The translations under genes were made by a program, and so were the position numbers. This document shows, piece by piece, positions 1 through 11,146 of a stretch of DNA of 64,000 nucleotides. Source of the stretch: Symbiodinium natans (taxonomy: Eukaryota > Sar > Dinophyceae > Suessiales > Symbiodiniaceae). Numbering within the stretch: position 1 is the stretch's first letter; each line of letters begins with the position of its first letter. The notes beneath the pieces were generated by a model. The model was not told the DNA's origin. It searched no databases and saw nothing but the letters and a program-made list of their open reading frames with translations. The stretch lies in the NCBI GenBank assembly GCA_905221605.1, contig CAJNDS010002343.1, positions 415,583 through 479,582 on the forward strand. The letters are read 5' to 3'.

Positions 1-366
1 TGCCTCGATACAGGATGGGATGTAACTACACGCATACAGGATGATATCCTCCATCACTTCGCAATGCCCGTTTGCCATTCCTCGTCACGTGCGGGTACGT
101 CCTCGTTGTGGCACAGGAAGCAGAACGCACAGCAAATGCAGAAATACTCAGTTTTTTCGATGGACGTGATGGAACAAGGTTTTTGAGGCAGACCCTGAAG
201 GGGCCATAAGGTCCAAGCCCACGTTGCATTGGTGAGCTATGGTGAGTTCGATTGCAAGACATTGCTGCGCAATTCTACTCATGCCCTCCTCCCGGAGGTC
301 AGTGGGCGTGCCTGACCTTCAAGCGCTTGGGATCCCACAAAGGTTTGCGAAGGACAACAGAAGTCC
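1..366. other. No gene recognised
   Basis: Both strands carry only short overlapping open frames without splice support, repeats or recognisable motifs. It is probably intergenic or intronic sequence upstream of the KH-domain gene. Confidence 0.5.
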
Positions 367-535
367 AAAGCTTGTATGTATGTATGTATGTACGTACGTA
401 TGTATGTAAGTAAGTACGTATGTATGTATGTAGGAATGCAGGAATGCAGGAATGCACGAAGGTATGAATGTATCAATGTATGAGTGTATGAATGTGTGAA
501 TGTATGAATGTATGAATGAATGACTGAATGTATGC
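367..535. repeat. Tetranucleotide microsatellite (GTAT/GAAT)
   Basis: Degenerate tandem 4-mers of GTAT/GTAC, then GAATGCAG, then GAATGTAT type. Repeat-encoded Tyr/Ile/His/Thr-rich open frames on the minus strand are artefacts of the array. Confidence 0.9.
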
Positions 536-540
536 ATGTC

Positions 541-752
541 ATCATTCTTCTTCTTCTTCTTCTTCTTCTTATTGTTATTGTTATTGTTATTGCTATTGTT
601 ATTGTTATTGTTATTGTTGTTGTTATTGTTATTATTATTGTTATTGTTATTGTTATTGTTCTTGTTATTGTTATTATTATTGTTATGGTTGTTGTTATTG
701 TTATTGTTATTGCTATTGCTATTGCTATCGCTATTCTTCTTCTTCTTCTTAT
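541..752. repeat. Trinucleotide/hexanucleotide microsatellite (TTC, ATTGTT)
   Basis: A run of TTC units, then about 180 bases of ATTGTT/ATTGCT units, then TTC again. It ends directly before a pyrimidine-rich stretch and an AACAG acceptor at 755-759, so it may form the 3' part of an intron. Poly-Leu, poly-Val and Cys-Tyr frames across it, and the Asn-rich frame on the other strand, are not genes. Confidence 0.92.
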
Positions 753-759
753 TTAACAG

Positions 760-932
760 AAATCTCTCCGCAGGAGCTTTTGCAGCTGTCGGAGGCAGAT
801 GTCCGGACCCGGGCCGCGACTCCACCTGACAAGTCTGACAAGGACAAGGGCAAGACCAAGGGCAAAAGCAGCAAAAGCAAGGGTAAAAGCTGGCATGGAG
901 ACTACGAAGAGAGCCCTGGCCCCGCATATTGA
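760..932 (+). CDS. Possible upstream exon of the KH-domain gene (Lys/Gly/Ser-rich)
   Basis: After the acceptor at 755-759 the frame reads ISPQELLQLSEADVRTR, then a low-complexity Lys-Gly-Ser tract, and stops at 930-932. The tract resembles the Lys-rich exon at 1219-1341 and the Gly-Lys tail at 4335-4380, which is why I place it with the KH gene. No donor with phase 0 was found to join it to 1219, so it could instead end an upstream gene. No domain is recognised. Confidence 0.3.
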
Positions 933-1218
933 AGTCCTCATCCAGGCAGTTCTGAAATACAGTTGTCTGTTGAATGCAACATCCCTTGAAGATTCGATCT
1001 AAGGAGTGGAAAAGGCAGCGACTATTGGACACAAAGCCATGATTCACAAGGCTGCGCATTTTTCTTGCGCGCCGTAGGACTGCAGGGTCTGGTAGACGAC
1101 GTCGCTCAGAATCATGACAGTCACTTCGAAAGCGATTGAGTGTGGAGCTATTCCGACCCCAAAGATATCAGCATATCTGTGCGGTTGTCTCTTGGAGTGA
1201 AGCGTGGTGGACGTGCAG

Positions 1219-4200
1219 GCACCCCAAAACGCCACAGAGACGGAAATGACAAAGGCAAGGGCAAAGGCAAAGGCAAAGACGGCCACGACAAGAAAGGGGC
1301 CAAAGGCAGAGAAGGCAAAAGCAAGGACGCTCTCATCAGAGGTAGTTGGGTACATAAGCATTGTGTGGGGTGTTCCTTCAAAGGTTGAAGGATTCGTTTG
1401 CGGGCAAGGTGTGTAAGAGCACAGGCAGGCTCGTTTCAGTTTTATGCCTGGGGTGAGGAGCCTGAAGGTGACGGAGAGTATGTGCACAAGATTCATTTCG
1501 AAGTGGAGCAGCTGGATCAGCGCTTTCCACTAGCGGCCAAGCTCATCGGGAAAGGCAGAGGGTGTGCCAAGTTATGAAAGCATGTGATGCACATGGTGCA
1601 GGCATCAGCCCCTTCACATCCCCTTCACGTGACAGGTGGCCGCAATGTGAAGCACATCAGCGAGCAGACGGGTGCCGCCGTGTGGCTGTGCGGCCGCGGC
1701 TCGGGGCTGAGAGATCACGGCGGTGAGGATTCGGAACCGCTGCACATGCTGGTCAAGTCCCATGACAAGGACGGCCAGTGGACCTGTATAGGATTGTCTT
1801 AGAAGGGGCTTGCTCACAATGTCAGGAAGTGATGCCGGCACATGATGAGCTGAGAGCGCATGACGCCAAAATAGAAATACGGCGGTGCCGGATGGGTCTC
1901 AGACATTTCGACATACGGGTTCCAGCTTTGGGAGACGGGGTGGTGGCGGGGCGTGTACCCAGAATCCCGGCTTTACAGCCCAGAACGCCCAAATTGCAAC
2001 TCAACAAGCCTACTTACTTGGAACGCAAAGACCTGAAGCCCCAGCATCATCCCTTAGAGCAACCATGCAAATTGGAAAGTGAGGCTGGTCGCAATATGGG
2101 CGTTCTCAAGCCAACTTCAAGACAGCGAAAGGAAAGAAAGAAGGAAAGTACGGAAGGGTTGAAGGGGTTAGGCTCCCATAACTTAGCCCGAACCTAGGCG
2201 TGTAGGTTTAAGGGTTTCAGGGGTTAGGGTTACATACTGGTACAAAATAAGACATGATTTACATTTCATGTAATCCATAAACATATTGTATTACATGGTG
2301 TGATATTACTAGATGTTATATGGCATCTGATTACTTGCTTCAAAGAAACAGAAGGAAAGAGAGAGACAGAGGCACTTGTCGTACATACTTCAAAGAAACA
2401 AAACGAAAGAGATAGACTCAGGTCGTCCAGTTGTAGAATGGGCTTTCTCAGGTCGTCCAGTTGCAGCATGGGCGTTCTCATGTCGTTCTGGTTGTAAAAA
2501 TGCGGGGTGTAGGGCAACCGTGTACGTGCTGCGGACGAGGGGGAGGGGGGCAACATCCTGTGGGGGGGTGCGGGAGAGCACGGACCGGTGTGAGTGCGAT
2601 ATGTGGTTGACGCTGGACAAGGAGGGGACGCACGATAACCAGTTGATGGGAGAGGGTGCGGCGTGGACAAGGGGGAGCGTGATATCCGGGTGGAGTGTGG
2701 ACAAGGAGGGGGGCCCTGATAGGTTGATGGGGAGTGCGCGGGGAGCTCGAAAATCCGGTGCGCGATATCCAGGGAGTGCGATTATGCTTGTTGAGTCTTG
2801 GACGAGGGGGGGGGGTGCGGGAGGCTGTAGCGAACGCCATGTCCGTTGACGGGGAGAGGCATGGAGAACTGGTCCGTGGCGGACGAAGGGGAAGGTTGCC
2901 GGTTGACGGGGTGTCCGGTGGACGGGGAGGATGCGGGGGCAATATCCGGTTGATGGGACGGGATGCAGTCGCCCGGGAGACGGGGGAGGGGAGAATTCGT
3001 CGCAGCCTTGCGGCGTCGCAATATGGAGCACAGGCACATCAGCGGAAAGACCAATGTCGTGTTGTTTGGTAGACGCCTGGGGGCGAGCCCGGGGTACTTT
3101 CTCCAACATCTGCCGCGAGATGCATCCAAGATTATTGTGATTCCTGCTGCCACTGCCGACTACCCGGGTTCTGTTTGCACTTGTCTGTGCGATATAGCTT
3201 ACTTTTTTTCTACATCCAACACGTCGAAAAAGCATATTCTTATTAATAGTACCATGCAAACTAGAATTATTCATAATAGGCACGTTCCAATTGTTGCCAT
3301 CAAATTCTGATATGTGTTAATGAACTGATAGTAACAGTGATATTTTCATGGTTTCAACAGTGTCATACTTATTGACTATTGCAAAATGATATTATAACAT
3401 GCTATTTCTTTGCTGTGCTGAAATTTCTGAACAATCAACGTGTACCATCAGTGCTACATTCTTTTCAATAAGCTTTACAATGATCACACCGCTTATTCCG
3501 CATTGCTGGAACGGGAGAAGCTGGATCAATCAACCTGTGGGTAAGTTCTGGGTGGAAAGATTCGAGCGATACATGTTATTCTTTCAGTGGCATTTGGCTG
3601 GCCCCGTTTTCCGTTGCACGCACGGTGTAAGTGCACCTCTGGCCCTGGCGAGTCAAACTCTGGGTGGCATGGGTATAGCGGGAAGAACGGAGAGCCAACA
3701 TGCGCCGCATAGTACAATGCATCCGTTACTGCTGTCAAAACTATTAGTTGTCATGGGAGCGAGGGTGGGGTGTCAACCCCCCCCCACCCTGCGCCTAGAA
3801 CGCTGTGGTGGCATAGGCGCTTGCATCATGACCATTGGCTCTGGGCAGGCCGCGCTGGATGAGGCTGTCCAAATCACTGATGACCTCATTGACACAGTCA
3901 TGGAGGAGTACAGTCAGTGGCTGGAGAGCGCCGATGCACAAGCGCCCGAGGGGGGAGGTGGGGAGCCGCATGAGAACAAAGAAGGCTGTTGCTCTTCTGC
4001 ATGTTCAGTGAGCACGGACCTTTGCATGTCGCATCGTGTTGTAGCCAAGACTGCAGGCAGCGGTGCAGCTGTTCACGCCAGTATAGTATGAGTCAGTGCT
4101 GGGCAGGTTTGTTTGGAAGACGCTTGCTCACTACGGTTTTCCTCATGGATGGATGATCACGGGTTTTAGCCGGGTGGCAGAAGGACGTCTCAGACGATCT

Positions 4201-4427
4201 CAAGAGTAACAGGTGAGACAGGGCAAATCAAGACTGACCTAGCTTCACAGTCTTTCGCCGTGCCCGTGCACCATCACTTTGCCAGCCAAGGTTTTCACTG
4301 TGGGCAGCATGGGCACTTCGCGCGCGAGTGCCCTGAGAAGGGGAAAGGCAAAGGAGGCAAGGGCAAGAAAGGCAAGCGATCGTGGGATGATGCCAGTTAT
4401 GCCAAGCGGGCAAGATATTCGTACTAG
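1219..4427 (+). CDS. KH-domain RNA-binding protein with zinc-knuckle-like tail (multi-exon)
   Basis: Proposed exons: 1219-1341, 1425-1554, 1636-1769, 3849 to about 3982, and 4291-4427. Junction phases match for the first three introns: 1342-1424 (GT-AG), 1555-1635 (GC-AG) and 1770-3848 (GA-AG). GA donors are known in Symbiodinium. The second exon gives HFEVEQLDQRFPLAAKLIGK. The third completes the GKGG loop and continues RNVKHISEQTGAAVWL and SEPLHMLV. The fourth gives the last helix, EAVQITDDLIDTVMEEYSQW. This is a type I KH fold, closest in feel to KHDC4/SF1-type KH domains that bind single-stranded RNA. The last exon reads CGQHGHFAREC followed by a Gly-Lys tail and stops at 4425-4427. It is a CCHC knuckle only if the preceding exon ends in T, restoring the first Cys. 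A knuckle after KH resembles branchpoint-binding proteins, but the exact family is an inference. The 5' end is not established. Confidence 0.72.
2195..2235. repeat. Degenerate TTTAGGG-like stretch
   Basis: Several imperfect GTTTAAGGG/GGTTAGGGTT units lie inside the large KH-gene intron. Too short and diverged to be sure it derives from telomere repeat. Confidence 0.4.
2430..2990. repeat. Degenerate G-rich tandem repeats in KH-gene intron
   Basis: Two adjacent copies of a GGTCGTCCAGTTG-AG-ATGGGC unit at about 2430-2490 are followed by a purine-skewed tract. In that tract GTGGACAAGGA-GGGG, GATATCCGG and GTTGATGGG recur every 50-80 bases to about 2990. The C-rich strand gives long Pro/Arg/Thr open frames that are repeat products. 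Confidence 0.6.
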
Positions 4428-4551
4428 TCTTGCAAGTCCCGATCCCGCTGCATCATTCCTTCGAATGCTTCGGGTTCTGGCTTGGCATGCACCCTTGCAA
4501 GACTCAAGTCTCTTGCCAGTCAGACAAAAGCCAAACAGGCGCCTGGAATGT

Positions 4552-4663
4552 AAACCCTAAACCCTAAACCCTAAACCCTAAACCCTAAACCCTAAACCCT
4601 AAACCCTAAACCCTAAACCCTAAACCCTAAACCCTAAACCCTAAACCCTAAACCCTAAACCCT
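4552..4663. repeat. Interstitial telomere-like array (CCCTAAA)n
   Basis: About 15 nearly perfect CCCTAAA units on the plus strand begin 125 bases after the stop of the KH gene. The array ends CCCTTTCTAG followed by G, which resembles a 3' splice site. Confidence 0.97.
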
Positions 4664-5232
4664 TTCTAGGTAGCTGGGACTCTTGTCCATGAGGCGCGCA
4701 GTCAAAGCCGTCAGTGTTGGAGCGCTCCCGTCGCACCTCCTCCAACACTGGAGTGCGAAATCAAGATCAGAGTCTGAACCCCTACAAGAGATGAGGATAA
4801 TGGTTGGTAGTGACTGGTAGTGAGTATCCCCATCAACATGAAGGGGCTCAGGCTCAGGATATGCTGCCCGTAGCTGCATAGTCGGGATTAAACACAAGTT
4901 GTTCATGAACACATTGCCACCTTAGTCGTTGGTACGAATGGAATGGGCTTCCTGCACAAGGCATGGTGGCCGCCGCCGAGCGAAGACGTAGTTTCAAATT
5001 CCGGAACCGCTGCGATCTTATTGGGCAAAGACAAAAAGCTGCTAAGCTGCACCGCGCGATATGGTGGAAATGCATGCTTACCATGCCTTTTCGGCGTCTC
5101 ACCCGATGGCTTTGCTAGGAGAAGACCTCCCGGGCCGGATGAGCTCTTACTCTGCGGATCCGGGTGTGGCAAGCCTCAGGACAGCGCCCCGGAGACCGCT
5201 CAAGCGCCGGCTTCCTCCCAATTCAAAAAAAG
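4664..5232. other. Unassigned stretch between two telomere-like arrays
   Basis: A plus-strand frame runs from about 4943 to 5232 (begins GFLHKAWWPPPSEDVVS) and leaves into the next array, where it stops. Minus-strand frames of similar length overlap it. None has splice support or a recognised motif. Confidence 0.3.
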
Positions 5233-5333
5233 CCTAAACCCTAAACCCTAAACCCTAAACCCTAAACCCTAAACCCTAAACCCTAAACCCTAAACCCTAA
5301 ACCCTAAACCCTAAACCCTCAACCCTAAACCCC
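5233..5333. repeat. Interstitial telomere-like array (CCCTAAA)n
   Basis: About 13 CCCTAAA units on the plus strand, with degenerate CCCTCAA and CCCCAAA units at the right end. Confidence 0.97.
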
Positions 5334-5562
5334 AAAAAATGCTGTGTCTGTCACAGGTCGGTCGCCGAAGGCTTGTGCCTTAGGTCTCGTGAAACACAAC
5401 AAGACCGTGGGGGCGGGCGCAGTAATGTGCAGTGCACTTCGAATGCCTTGCACTCTTTGAGAAGCACCGTTGAGGGCATCGGAGTTCTGGGCTCAGTGGA
5501 AGCGAAGATCAGGCAGTGGTCTCGGAGGGTTCTTTTGCGTCTCCTCTCATGATCAAATGGGA

Positions 5563-5676
5563 GGGGGGTTTCCGCAAATAGGGGTACCCTTTGCATTCTT
5601 TTTTTCGGAGGTTCGTATAATACGGATTGTAGCATTTTGGGGTATATTCGGGGTACCCCTATTTTGGGAGAAGCCC
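5563..5676. mobile_element. Introner-like inverted-repeat element, family C, copy 1
   Basis: The left end reads GGGGGGTTTCCGCAAATAGG then GGTACCC. The right end reads GGGGTACCCCTATTTTGGGA. The two ends are roughly inverted, with an AT-richer centre. Five related copies occur in this window (9.9, 12.2, 17.6, 28.8 and 64.0 kb), several inside resolved introns. Confidence 0.65.
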
Positions 5677-5987
5677 AAGTGACGCGTCAGCGTGGCCAGG
5701 GGGCTAGAAGCCAGGTTGGCGCTGGAGCCTTAAATGAGGGTGGACACGGACGTGCAGGGGCGCCAGGCCGTTGTTGTTTTTGCCTTTTGGGCTTTGCAAG
5801 GCAGATGCGGACGAAGAGATGCGGGCGCCTGAAGCTTTCCACATTGGAGCTTTTGAAGGTCGGTCGCGATCGTCACACAGTGATTTTATTGCAGGATGGG
5901 CAGCTACTTGAGTGATCACGTGGAGTTGCTATGCTTCAAGGTGGAGCGTTCAGAATCGGTCGGAGCACGGCAATCTTTTGATTTCAG

Positions 5988-6095
5988 TTGCAAATATGCT
6001 ACACTTGCCACTTAACGGAGTTGAAGTTCGACGGGAGGCGCAGTCTTGGGTTCGCCAGCTCAGTGCCGTCATGGCCTCGGATGGCTGGGCTTTTG
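5988..6095 (+). CDS. Candidate internal exon, unrecognised
   Basis: It is bounded by a TTTCAG acceptor (5981-5987) and a GT donor at 6096. It is 108 nt with phase 0 at both ends, so it could join directly to the exon at 6406. A second frame over the same bases (GVEVRREAQSWVRQLSAV) reads at least as well, so the correct frame is unresolved. Confidence 0.28.
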
Positions 6096-6405
6096 GTAGG
6101 CGTTGGCAGAGACCGAAACAAAGGGCATCAAACTTGTACATGAGAGCTTTGTTGGTATTCGTCGGTGCTTTTGCTGGCTCAGGGGCTGGACCCTTCGAAT
6201 CGCTGTGGCCTCACCAGCTGTGATGCATATCTCCTCGGACGATGAATAACAAAGGTGGAGCCCTACAGACTGGAAGTGCGCGCTCCAGTCCAGCCTGCGT
6301 AAAGGCAAGGAGCACTTGCTTGCTGTAGCTACATGCGTACACGCGAGAGCTTGTGTCCAGACAGCACGTGACAGTCATTTCTGGGCCTTTTCTGTCCGCT
6401 CACAG

Positions 6406-6528
6406 GCTTCTCTAGAGTTCGACACGGTGGTTCGGTATCATCCAGTTGGTGTTGAGAGTTTTGGAATCGTTGATCTGCTCATGGACCCTACTGACACTGC
6501 CCATGCCGCGCATGTTCTTTTTTTGAAG
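6406..6528 (+). CDS. Candidate internal exon, unrecognised protein
   Basis: A CACAG acceptor at 6401-6405 and a GT donor at 6529 enclose 123 nt with phase 0 at both ends. The frame reads FDTVVRYHPVGVESFGIVDL followed by LMDPTDTAHAAHVLFLK. It is protein-like in composition but matches no family I recognise. It probably belongs with the other plus-strand exons up to 9494. Confidence 0.45.
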
Positions 6529-7151
6529 GTTGCCTGCCTGACACTGTAGGGGTGCGATTGAATGCAGAATGTACAGTACGTGCAGCGCTTTGGTTCACTT
6601 ATGTTGATATCAAACAGAATCGAGCCGCAAAAGAACATATTCCAAGTCACGTTGTCTGCTGTTTGGACTGACGCTAAGATCTTTGGGTGATCTTTGTTAG
6701 GGTGCAAAAATTCCACTCAGGCTTTGCGCACCTGTAGCCTCCTCGCTGGGCCAATTTGTCAGGGATTGTGCCATTTCTTGCGGCAATGGAAAGTTCAGAC
6801 CCTTGTCCTCAAACGACCGCAAATCTGTGGGCGGTTGGGGTTGGCGCCGCAAGCCTCTAAAAGTGCACGGGACATCGGAGGGGGTATGATTTCGATTCCT
6901 GGGCGATGCCCAGAGCATGCCATTGGCGATGAAAGCCATGTTTCAACTCACCCCAAGAACTCCGGGCCTAAACCCGCGCCGAGGCGAGACCGCGGTTTTG
7001 GTTTGCGGTGCGGGATGGCAGGCTAAACCTCTTACCCTGGACGTAACAAGACATCGGCCTTCCCCGGCCCGAGATTCCTTCCGACCGTGGAGCAGTCACA
7101 TGCAGTCACGCAGTCACTGCGTTGCAACGTCGAGTTGCTGTCGACTTGCAG

Positions 7152-7395
7152 GTGATGCCTGCCGCACCTCCTTTTACGCCAGCCTCCTGGGCTTGGCTGT
7201 GCTTTGGCGAGGGCTCAGCAGAAGCCCCAATAGGCCAGCAAGCATCCTGCAGGCCGAGATGCATTGGCATTCCGCTGGAAGCTGCAGGCACAGGGGGGCC
7301 GTTCGGGGCACAAGTTCATATTGCGTGTTTGCTATGTTTCGCCATTGCGCAGTTTGCATTCCATCTGCTTGTGAAAAAGACCTTGATGCAGTCAG
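7152..7395 (+). CDS. Candidate exon with a hydrophobic segment
   Basis: A TTGCAG acceptor precedes 7152 and a strong GTGAGT donor follows at 7396. One frame (begins VMPAAPPFTPASWAWLC) contains VHIACLLCFAIAQFAFHLLV, which could span a membrane. Another open frame over the same bases weakens the call. Confidence 0.3.
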
Positions 7396-8664
7396 GTGAG
7401 TCTTCGTCAATGGACATCAAGTTCAGCCCTGCTCGGGCCCTGGGGTCATCACTACTGAGTCATTACTATGCAGATTGATGCTGTTTGATGCTGTTTGCAT
7501 AATGTGCAGCTCAGCCTGGGCTCAGACACGTTGCTGGTATCATTCGCATATATTCGCATCTTTGCAAGTCTGTTTACAACAGGGCTCGCCAAGTGAGGCA
7601 TGCGACGGTAGGAACTCCCTGGAAATCCAAGAAGTGCTGCGTTTTACGATGGGACGCCGCCTGTGACTAGTGGCCATGTGGCAGACCTGCGAGCATGAGG
7701 GCGACAACTTCCAGGTTGCGAGACAGGGCTCCCACCTGCTCCAAAGGCCTGAGCTTCGAAGCTGATGTGGGTTTACGAGACTAGGGGGCCCCTACAATAG
7801 GCCTGATAGGAGGCTTCCCTTAAAATAAGGATCCGTAGCCTATCTGCGTGAGCTATCTTCACGTCCTTTGAGGTGCAGAAGTGCGCCGGCAAAAGGGAGG
7901 GAGAAGTCACACCAGAGGCGGGACGCCCTTTCGCGCGCCATGCACTCGCGCAAATTGCAGCTACAAAGCCCGCAATTTGCACGAAACCCTGCTTACGGTT
8001 GAAGCGTGCGTTTTTGTTGTTGTTTTTTTGAGCGATTCGCCTCGGTGGCAACGCTGTCTTCAAAGAGCGCGCAGCACAAAACTGGTTGGAAAGCATTGTT
8101 GGAATCTCAGCAAAACGGGGTTCACCTGGCTTTCGGATGGCTCGTTTGATCTCCGCACGGTGTCTTGGCACCCTGGGTACCGTAGACACACTTCTTGGTG
8201 AACTGGCTCCGCGTGTGCAAGATTTTCAATGAGTAAGGTTGAGTTTTTTTGGGAGAAGTTTCGGGTTTGGGCTTGCAGAGCTTAGCACGGGCAGATGCGG
8301 GCAGATACTCCCTCCCTGCTCACGCCCCGAAACCCCGCAGAAACGGGCGCCCAGCCAAAACATGTCCAATATTTTCATGTTGATCGGAAATGCAAAAAGT
8401 GGTGGCTGTGAGCTTGCACTCGTCCACACGCGAGTCGGTTGATTCATAGTGAACTAGCAGGTCCGTGAGCGACTCTGTAGTCGATTACTCCGCAAAATTC
8501 GACACTCACGAGATACGCATGTGCTGAGCCCTCGGCAGGTCGAACGTCCAGTTGAAGGATTCTTGGCGTGGCCTAGAAGATGAGCTTGCTCAAAGGCCTC
8601 GCAGCTTGCAGCGGGGTTGATCTGCTGTAGAAAGCGGCGAGGGAGGCCACCGAACTGCACGGGT

Positions 8665-9260
8665 TCCATCTGAGGCTGCAGCTCTTGGATGAGATCTTTG
8701 ACTCCCTGGACGAGGTGCCTGGCAAGCAAAGCTGTCCAGGTGTTGGGAGACCGAAGAAGGCGGAGAGAGCGGAGATCGGCTCGGAGCCGAAGAGCAGACT
8801 TTCATCATCTTTTAGACATCTCTATCGTGCCAGTGGCGACCGGCGTGCAGCAAAAGCATCGGCAAAGAGACCGGTGCGCAGCGCGTCAGCTGCATCGGTC
8901 CGAGATGTCCAAGTCGCGCCTCTCAGCAAGGTCCCATCGTTGAAGCCCTTCAAGGGCCTCAAGGGCCTCAAGGGCGTAACCTCCCACGGCACACTCCGTG
9001 CAAGTGGTGCAAGCGGTGCAAGCACTGCTGGACATCCGCGTGCTGCAGAGGCTGAGGAGGCAGAAGCAGCGAAAGATGGCAGAGCTGTCCAGTTGGAGGA
9101 AGTTCGCGAAGAGAGGTCCAAGACTGGCTGTCATTTGCACAGGGCGCCCAGCGATTCAGGATCTGCAGTGGCTTGCTGTTCTTTGCATCTTTTTTGTTGT
9201 TTGCTTTCAGGTCGCACATGTGTAGACCTTGTCGCAATGTATGCAAGTCGGATCATGTGA
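8665..9260 (+). CDS. Open frame rich in Ala, Ser, Glu and Lys
   Basis: A frame of about 190 codons begins LLDEIFDSLDEVPGK, passes a repeated KGLKGLKG stretch (from AAGGGCCTC tandem units near 8950) and an Ala/Glu-rich part. A second frame from about 8998 (VQALLDIRVLQRLRRQKQRK) looks like a basic amphipathic helix. The two cannot both be right without splicing. It is likely part of the gene ending at 9494. Confidence 0.35.
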
Positions 9261-9384
9261 CTGAATCGGACCAAGGCGGGCAGGGATGCAGGCATGGCAC
9301 CTGCTTCTTTGTGTTTCAAGTGCTTTCTGGGCGCCAGATGTGTTTTTTTATTTCATCGACGCCCATCGTCCTCGTTGCCCGCAG

Positions 9385-9494
9385 GTTCTCGTGAACTGCC
9401 TCTGTCGGAACGATCAGCTCCACCCGACCCAGCTGCTGTCGATGATGGCTCCGATTCGGAGGTGTACACGGACGACGAGTTCGAAGATGAGTAG
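9385..9494 (+). CDS. Terminal exon encoding an acidic C-terminus
   Basis: After a CCCGCAG acceptor (9378-9384) the exon starts with GT that completes a codon, reads SRELPLSERSAPPDPAAVDD and then an Asp/Glu tail (SDSEVYTDDEFEDE), and stops at 9492-9494. The acidic tail is compositionally distinct. The parent protein is not recognised. The stop sets the 3' limit of the 5.9-9.5 kb coding cluster. Confidence 0.5.
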
Positions 9495-9825
9495 CTCCTA
9501 GGTAGGATAAGGGGCACCCTTAGAAGGGAATCCTTCTGAACCCATTGAACCCTCTTCTGGCTCTTTTAAACAGGGACCTTGTTACGTCCCCACAGGGTCC
9601 CCCGAATCCTATCCCCGAGTAGCATGGCTTTTCAGAAGAGCTGAAAAGCCGTGCGGCAAGGCCAAGTTGAAGTGTGCAGCAGCCGCCGAAACCTGGCGAG
9701 CATGCATGAGAAAAGGGCCCACCAGTTGTTCTCGACTTGCCCGGTCGGCCTGCCATTACTATTGCTCATGTAAAGAGAAGCCGTCTGTTCCTAAGAGCCG
9801 TTGCAGTGTTTAGTTTAGTTCTCAG
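9495..9825. other. No gene recognised
   Basis: Short open frames only. A possible start, MHEKRAHQLFSTC, lies near 9701 and could begin the coiled-coil gene that follows, but no donor was resolved. Confidence 0.35.
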
Positions 9826-11146
9826 GATCTTGCAGATCCGAGTGCGTCAACGGCACCCGAGGCTCGGCAGAAACGCCTCCAAGAGTCTTTCAAGGTTCTG
9901 TGAGTTTGGGGGTTTCCGAAATGAGGGGGTGCCCTTTTTGGGGGTTCCTATAACAAAGATGATACCTATTTTGGGGGTACATGAAAGGGCACCCCTATCT
10001 GGGGAAGTACCCATTTTGCCAGGAGCTGGCTGAGCTGCGGAGTCGGCTTGGTCGTGTTGAAAAGGCACATGGCTTGGCATGGGCCGCTCTATGCCGCTCT
10101 CTTGGATTGACAATCTCGCCTGGATTGTCGGAGGCTCTGCAAGCCCGTTCTGCGCCGGGTTGGTCAAGCTCAGAGGTCGAGAGAGATTAGAAGAGTGGCG
10201 CACAGCCACTGCCATCGGCAATGCGCAGTGTTTCATGTTCGATTCCGTGTTCTAAATGGTCGAGGTGCTGAATCTGAGGGGCCGCTTGCAAACAGCTGCG
10301 CCCTCAGAAGTTTCTACGCGGGGTGAAGTTCAGGGTTTCTTCTGCTGATCGTTTCGAGTGACAGGTCGCGATTGAGGTGTCGGATTGAGGTTTCGAGACT
10401 TCTGGGCACACCCTTTCTGAGCCACGCCCCAAACTATGTCAAACCAGAATCCCTCACGCCGCTGGATTGAGCCTCCGGCCCCGACAACACGTCGTAACAC
10501 CGAAGGCTTCGGCGCAAGGTGCGTCCTGCGAATTTTGGAGTGAGCCAAGCGTTAAGGTGGAGTCTGAGCTTGTGGACATTCGTGCTGAGCTGCGGGAGGT
10601 GCACGAAATTATGTGCCAAGCAGCTCCTCGTGAGACCGCACAACCAATGCACTGCACAGGCTTGTGCGACGATCTCGCACATGGCGTGCATGTGGGAGAG
10701 GATGGAGAAGCCGGAGGCTGCGGAGAGGCTGGGAAAGCCGAACACAGCTCTGCACAGGGTTCGCAGTATACATGAGCAAGACATCGACCTATCGAACAGA
10801 GCACAGCTCACTGCATAGGCTTAGCCCACCAGGTGCTGCACTCAGCAGTCTGTGACTGTGGAGTGCACGAGTGCATGGCCCCGATTGTTGCCCAAGCGCA
10901 CACATGCCTACCGTGCAATCCTCTCCATACCGAGTTCCTTCCGTGTCCCCCATGCAGGATTCCAGGCCCTTGGTGGGATTTGAAGAGCGCTGTGCGGTTA
11001 GCCATGAAGAGTTCATGAATGGTGTATTTGTCAGGATCACCGGACGAGAAGACGCCAAGGCTCCAGAGAAGGCTCGCGGCGGCTGTTCGTCTTTTCCTGA
11101 AAATGAAGTTCGGCGGACTGCCTGGCTTCTCCGAAAGTTGCACTAA
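9826..11146 (+). CDS. Coiled-coil protein, multi-exon, unrecognised
   Basis: Exon 9826-9894 (ends APEARQKRLQESFK) and exon 10023-10064 (ELAELRSRLGRVEK) are both phase 0. They join across a 128-nt GT-AG intron that contains a family C element, giving a continuous heptad-like helix. Later coding-like segments on the same strand are VESELVDIRAELREVHEIM (from 10556 after an AAG acceptor), a Glu-rich segment near 10700, and a frame beginning DSRPLVGFEERCAVSHEEF at 10966 that stops at 11144-11146. The joins after 10064 are not resolved. A structural or scaffold protein is the most that can be inferred. Confidence 0.45.
9908..10012. mobile_element. Introner-like element, family C, copy 2 (inside an intron)
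   Basis: The ends are GGGGGTTTCCGAAATGAGGG and a GGGCACCCCTATCTGGGGAA-type sequence. It fills most of the intron 9895-10022, whose flanking exons join in phase 0. The intron acceptor lies 10 bases beyond the element. Confidence 0.7.

Noticed and set aside
541-752. Poly-Leu, poly-Val/Ile and Cys/Tyr open frames, and an Asn-rich minus-strand frame
   Set aside because: They are translations of a microsatellite in different frames.
2390-3283. 297-codon Pro/Arg-rich minus-strand frame
   Set aside because: It follows the C-rich strand of the G-rich tandem repeats in the KH-gene intron. It is the complement of the repeat, with no motif.
4552-4663. A true chromosome end
   Set aside because: Arrays are short, internal, in both orientations and flanked by genes.
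7830-7840. TCCGTAGCC, identical to the first nine bases of the spliced leader
   Set aside because: The match ends after nine bases, and about half a match of this length is expected by chance in a window this size.
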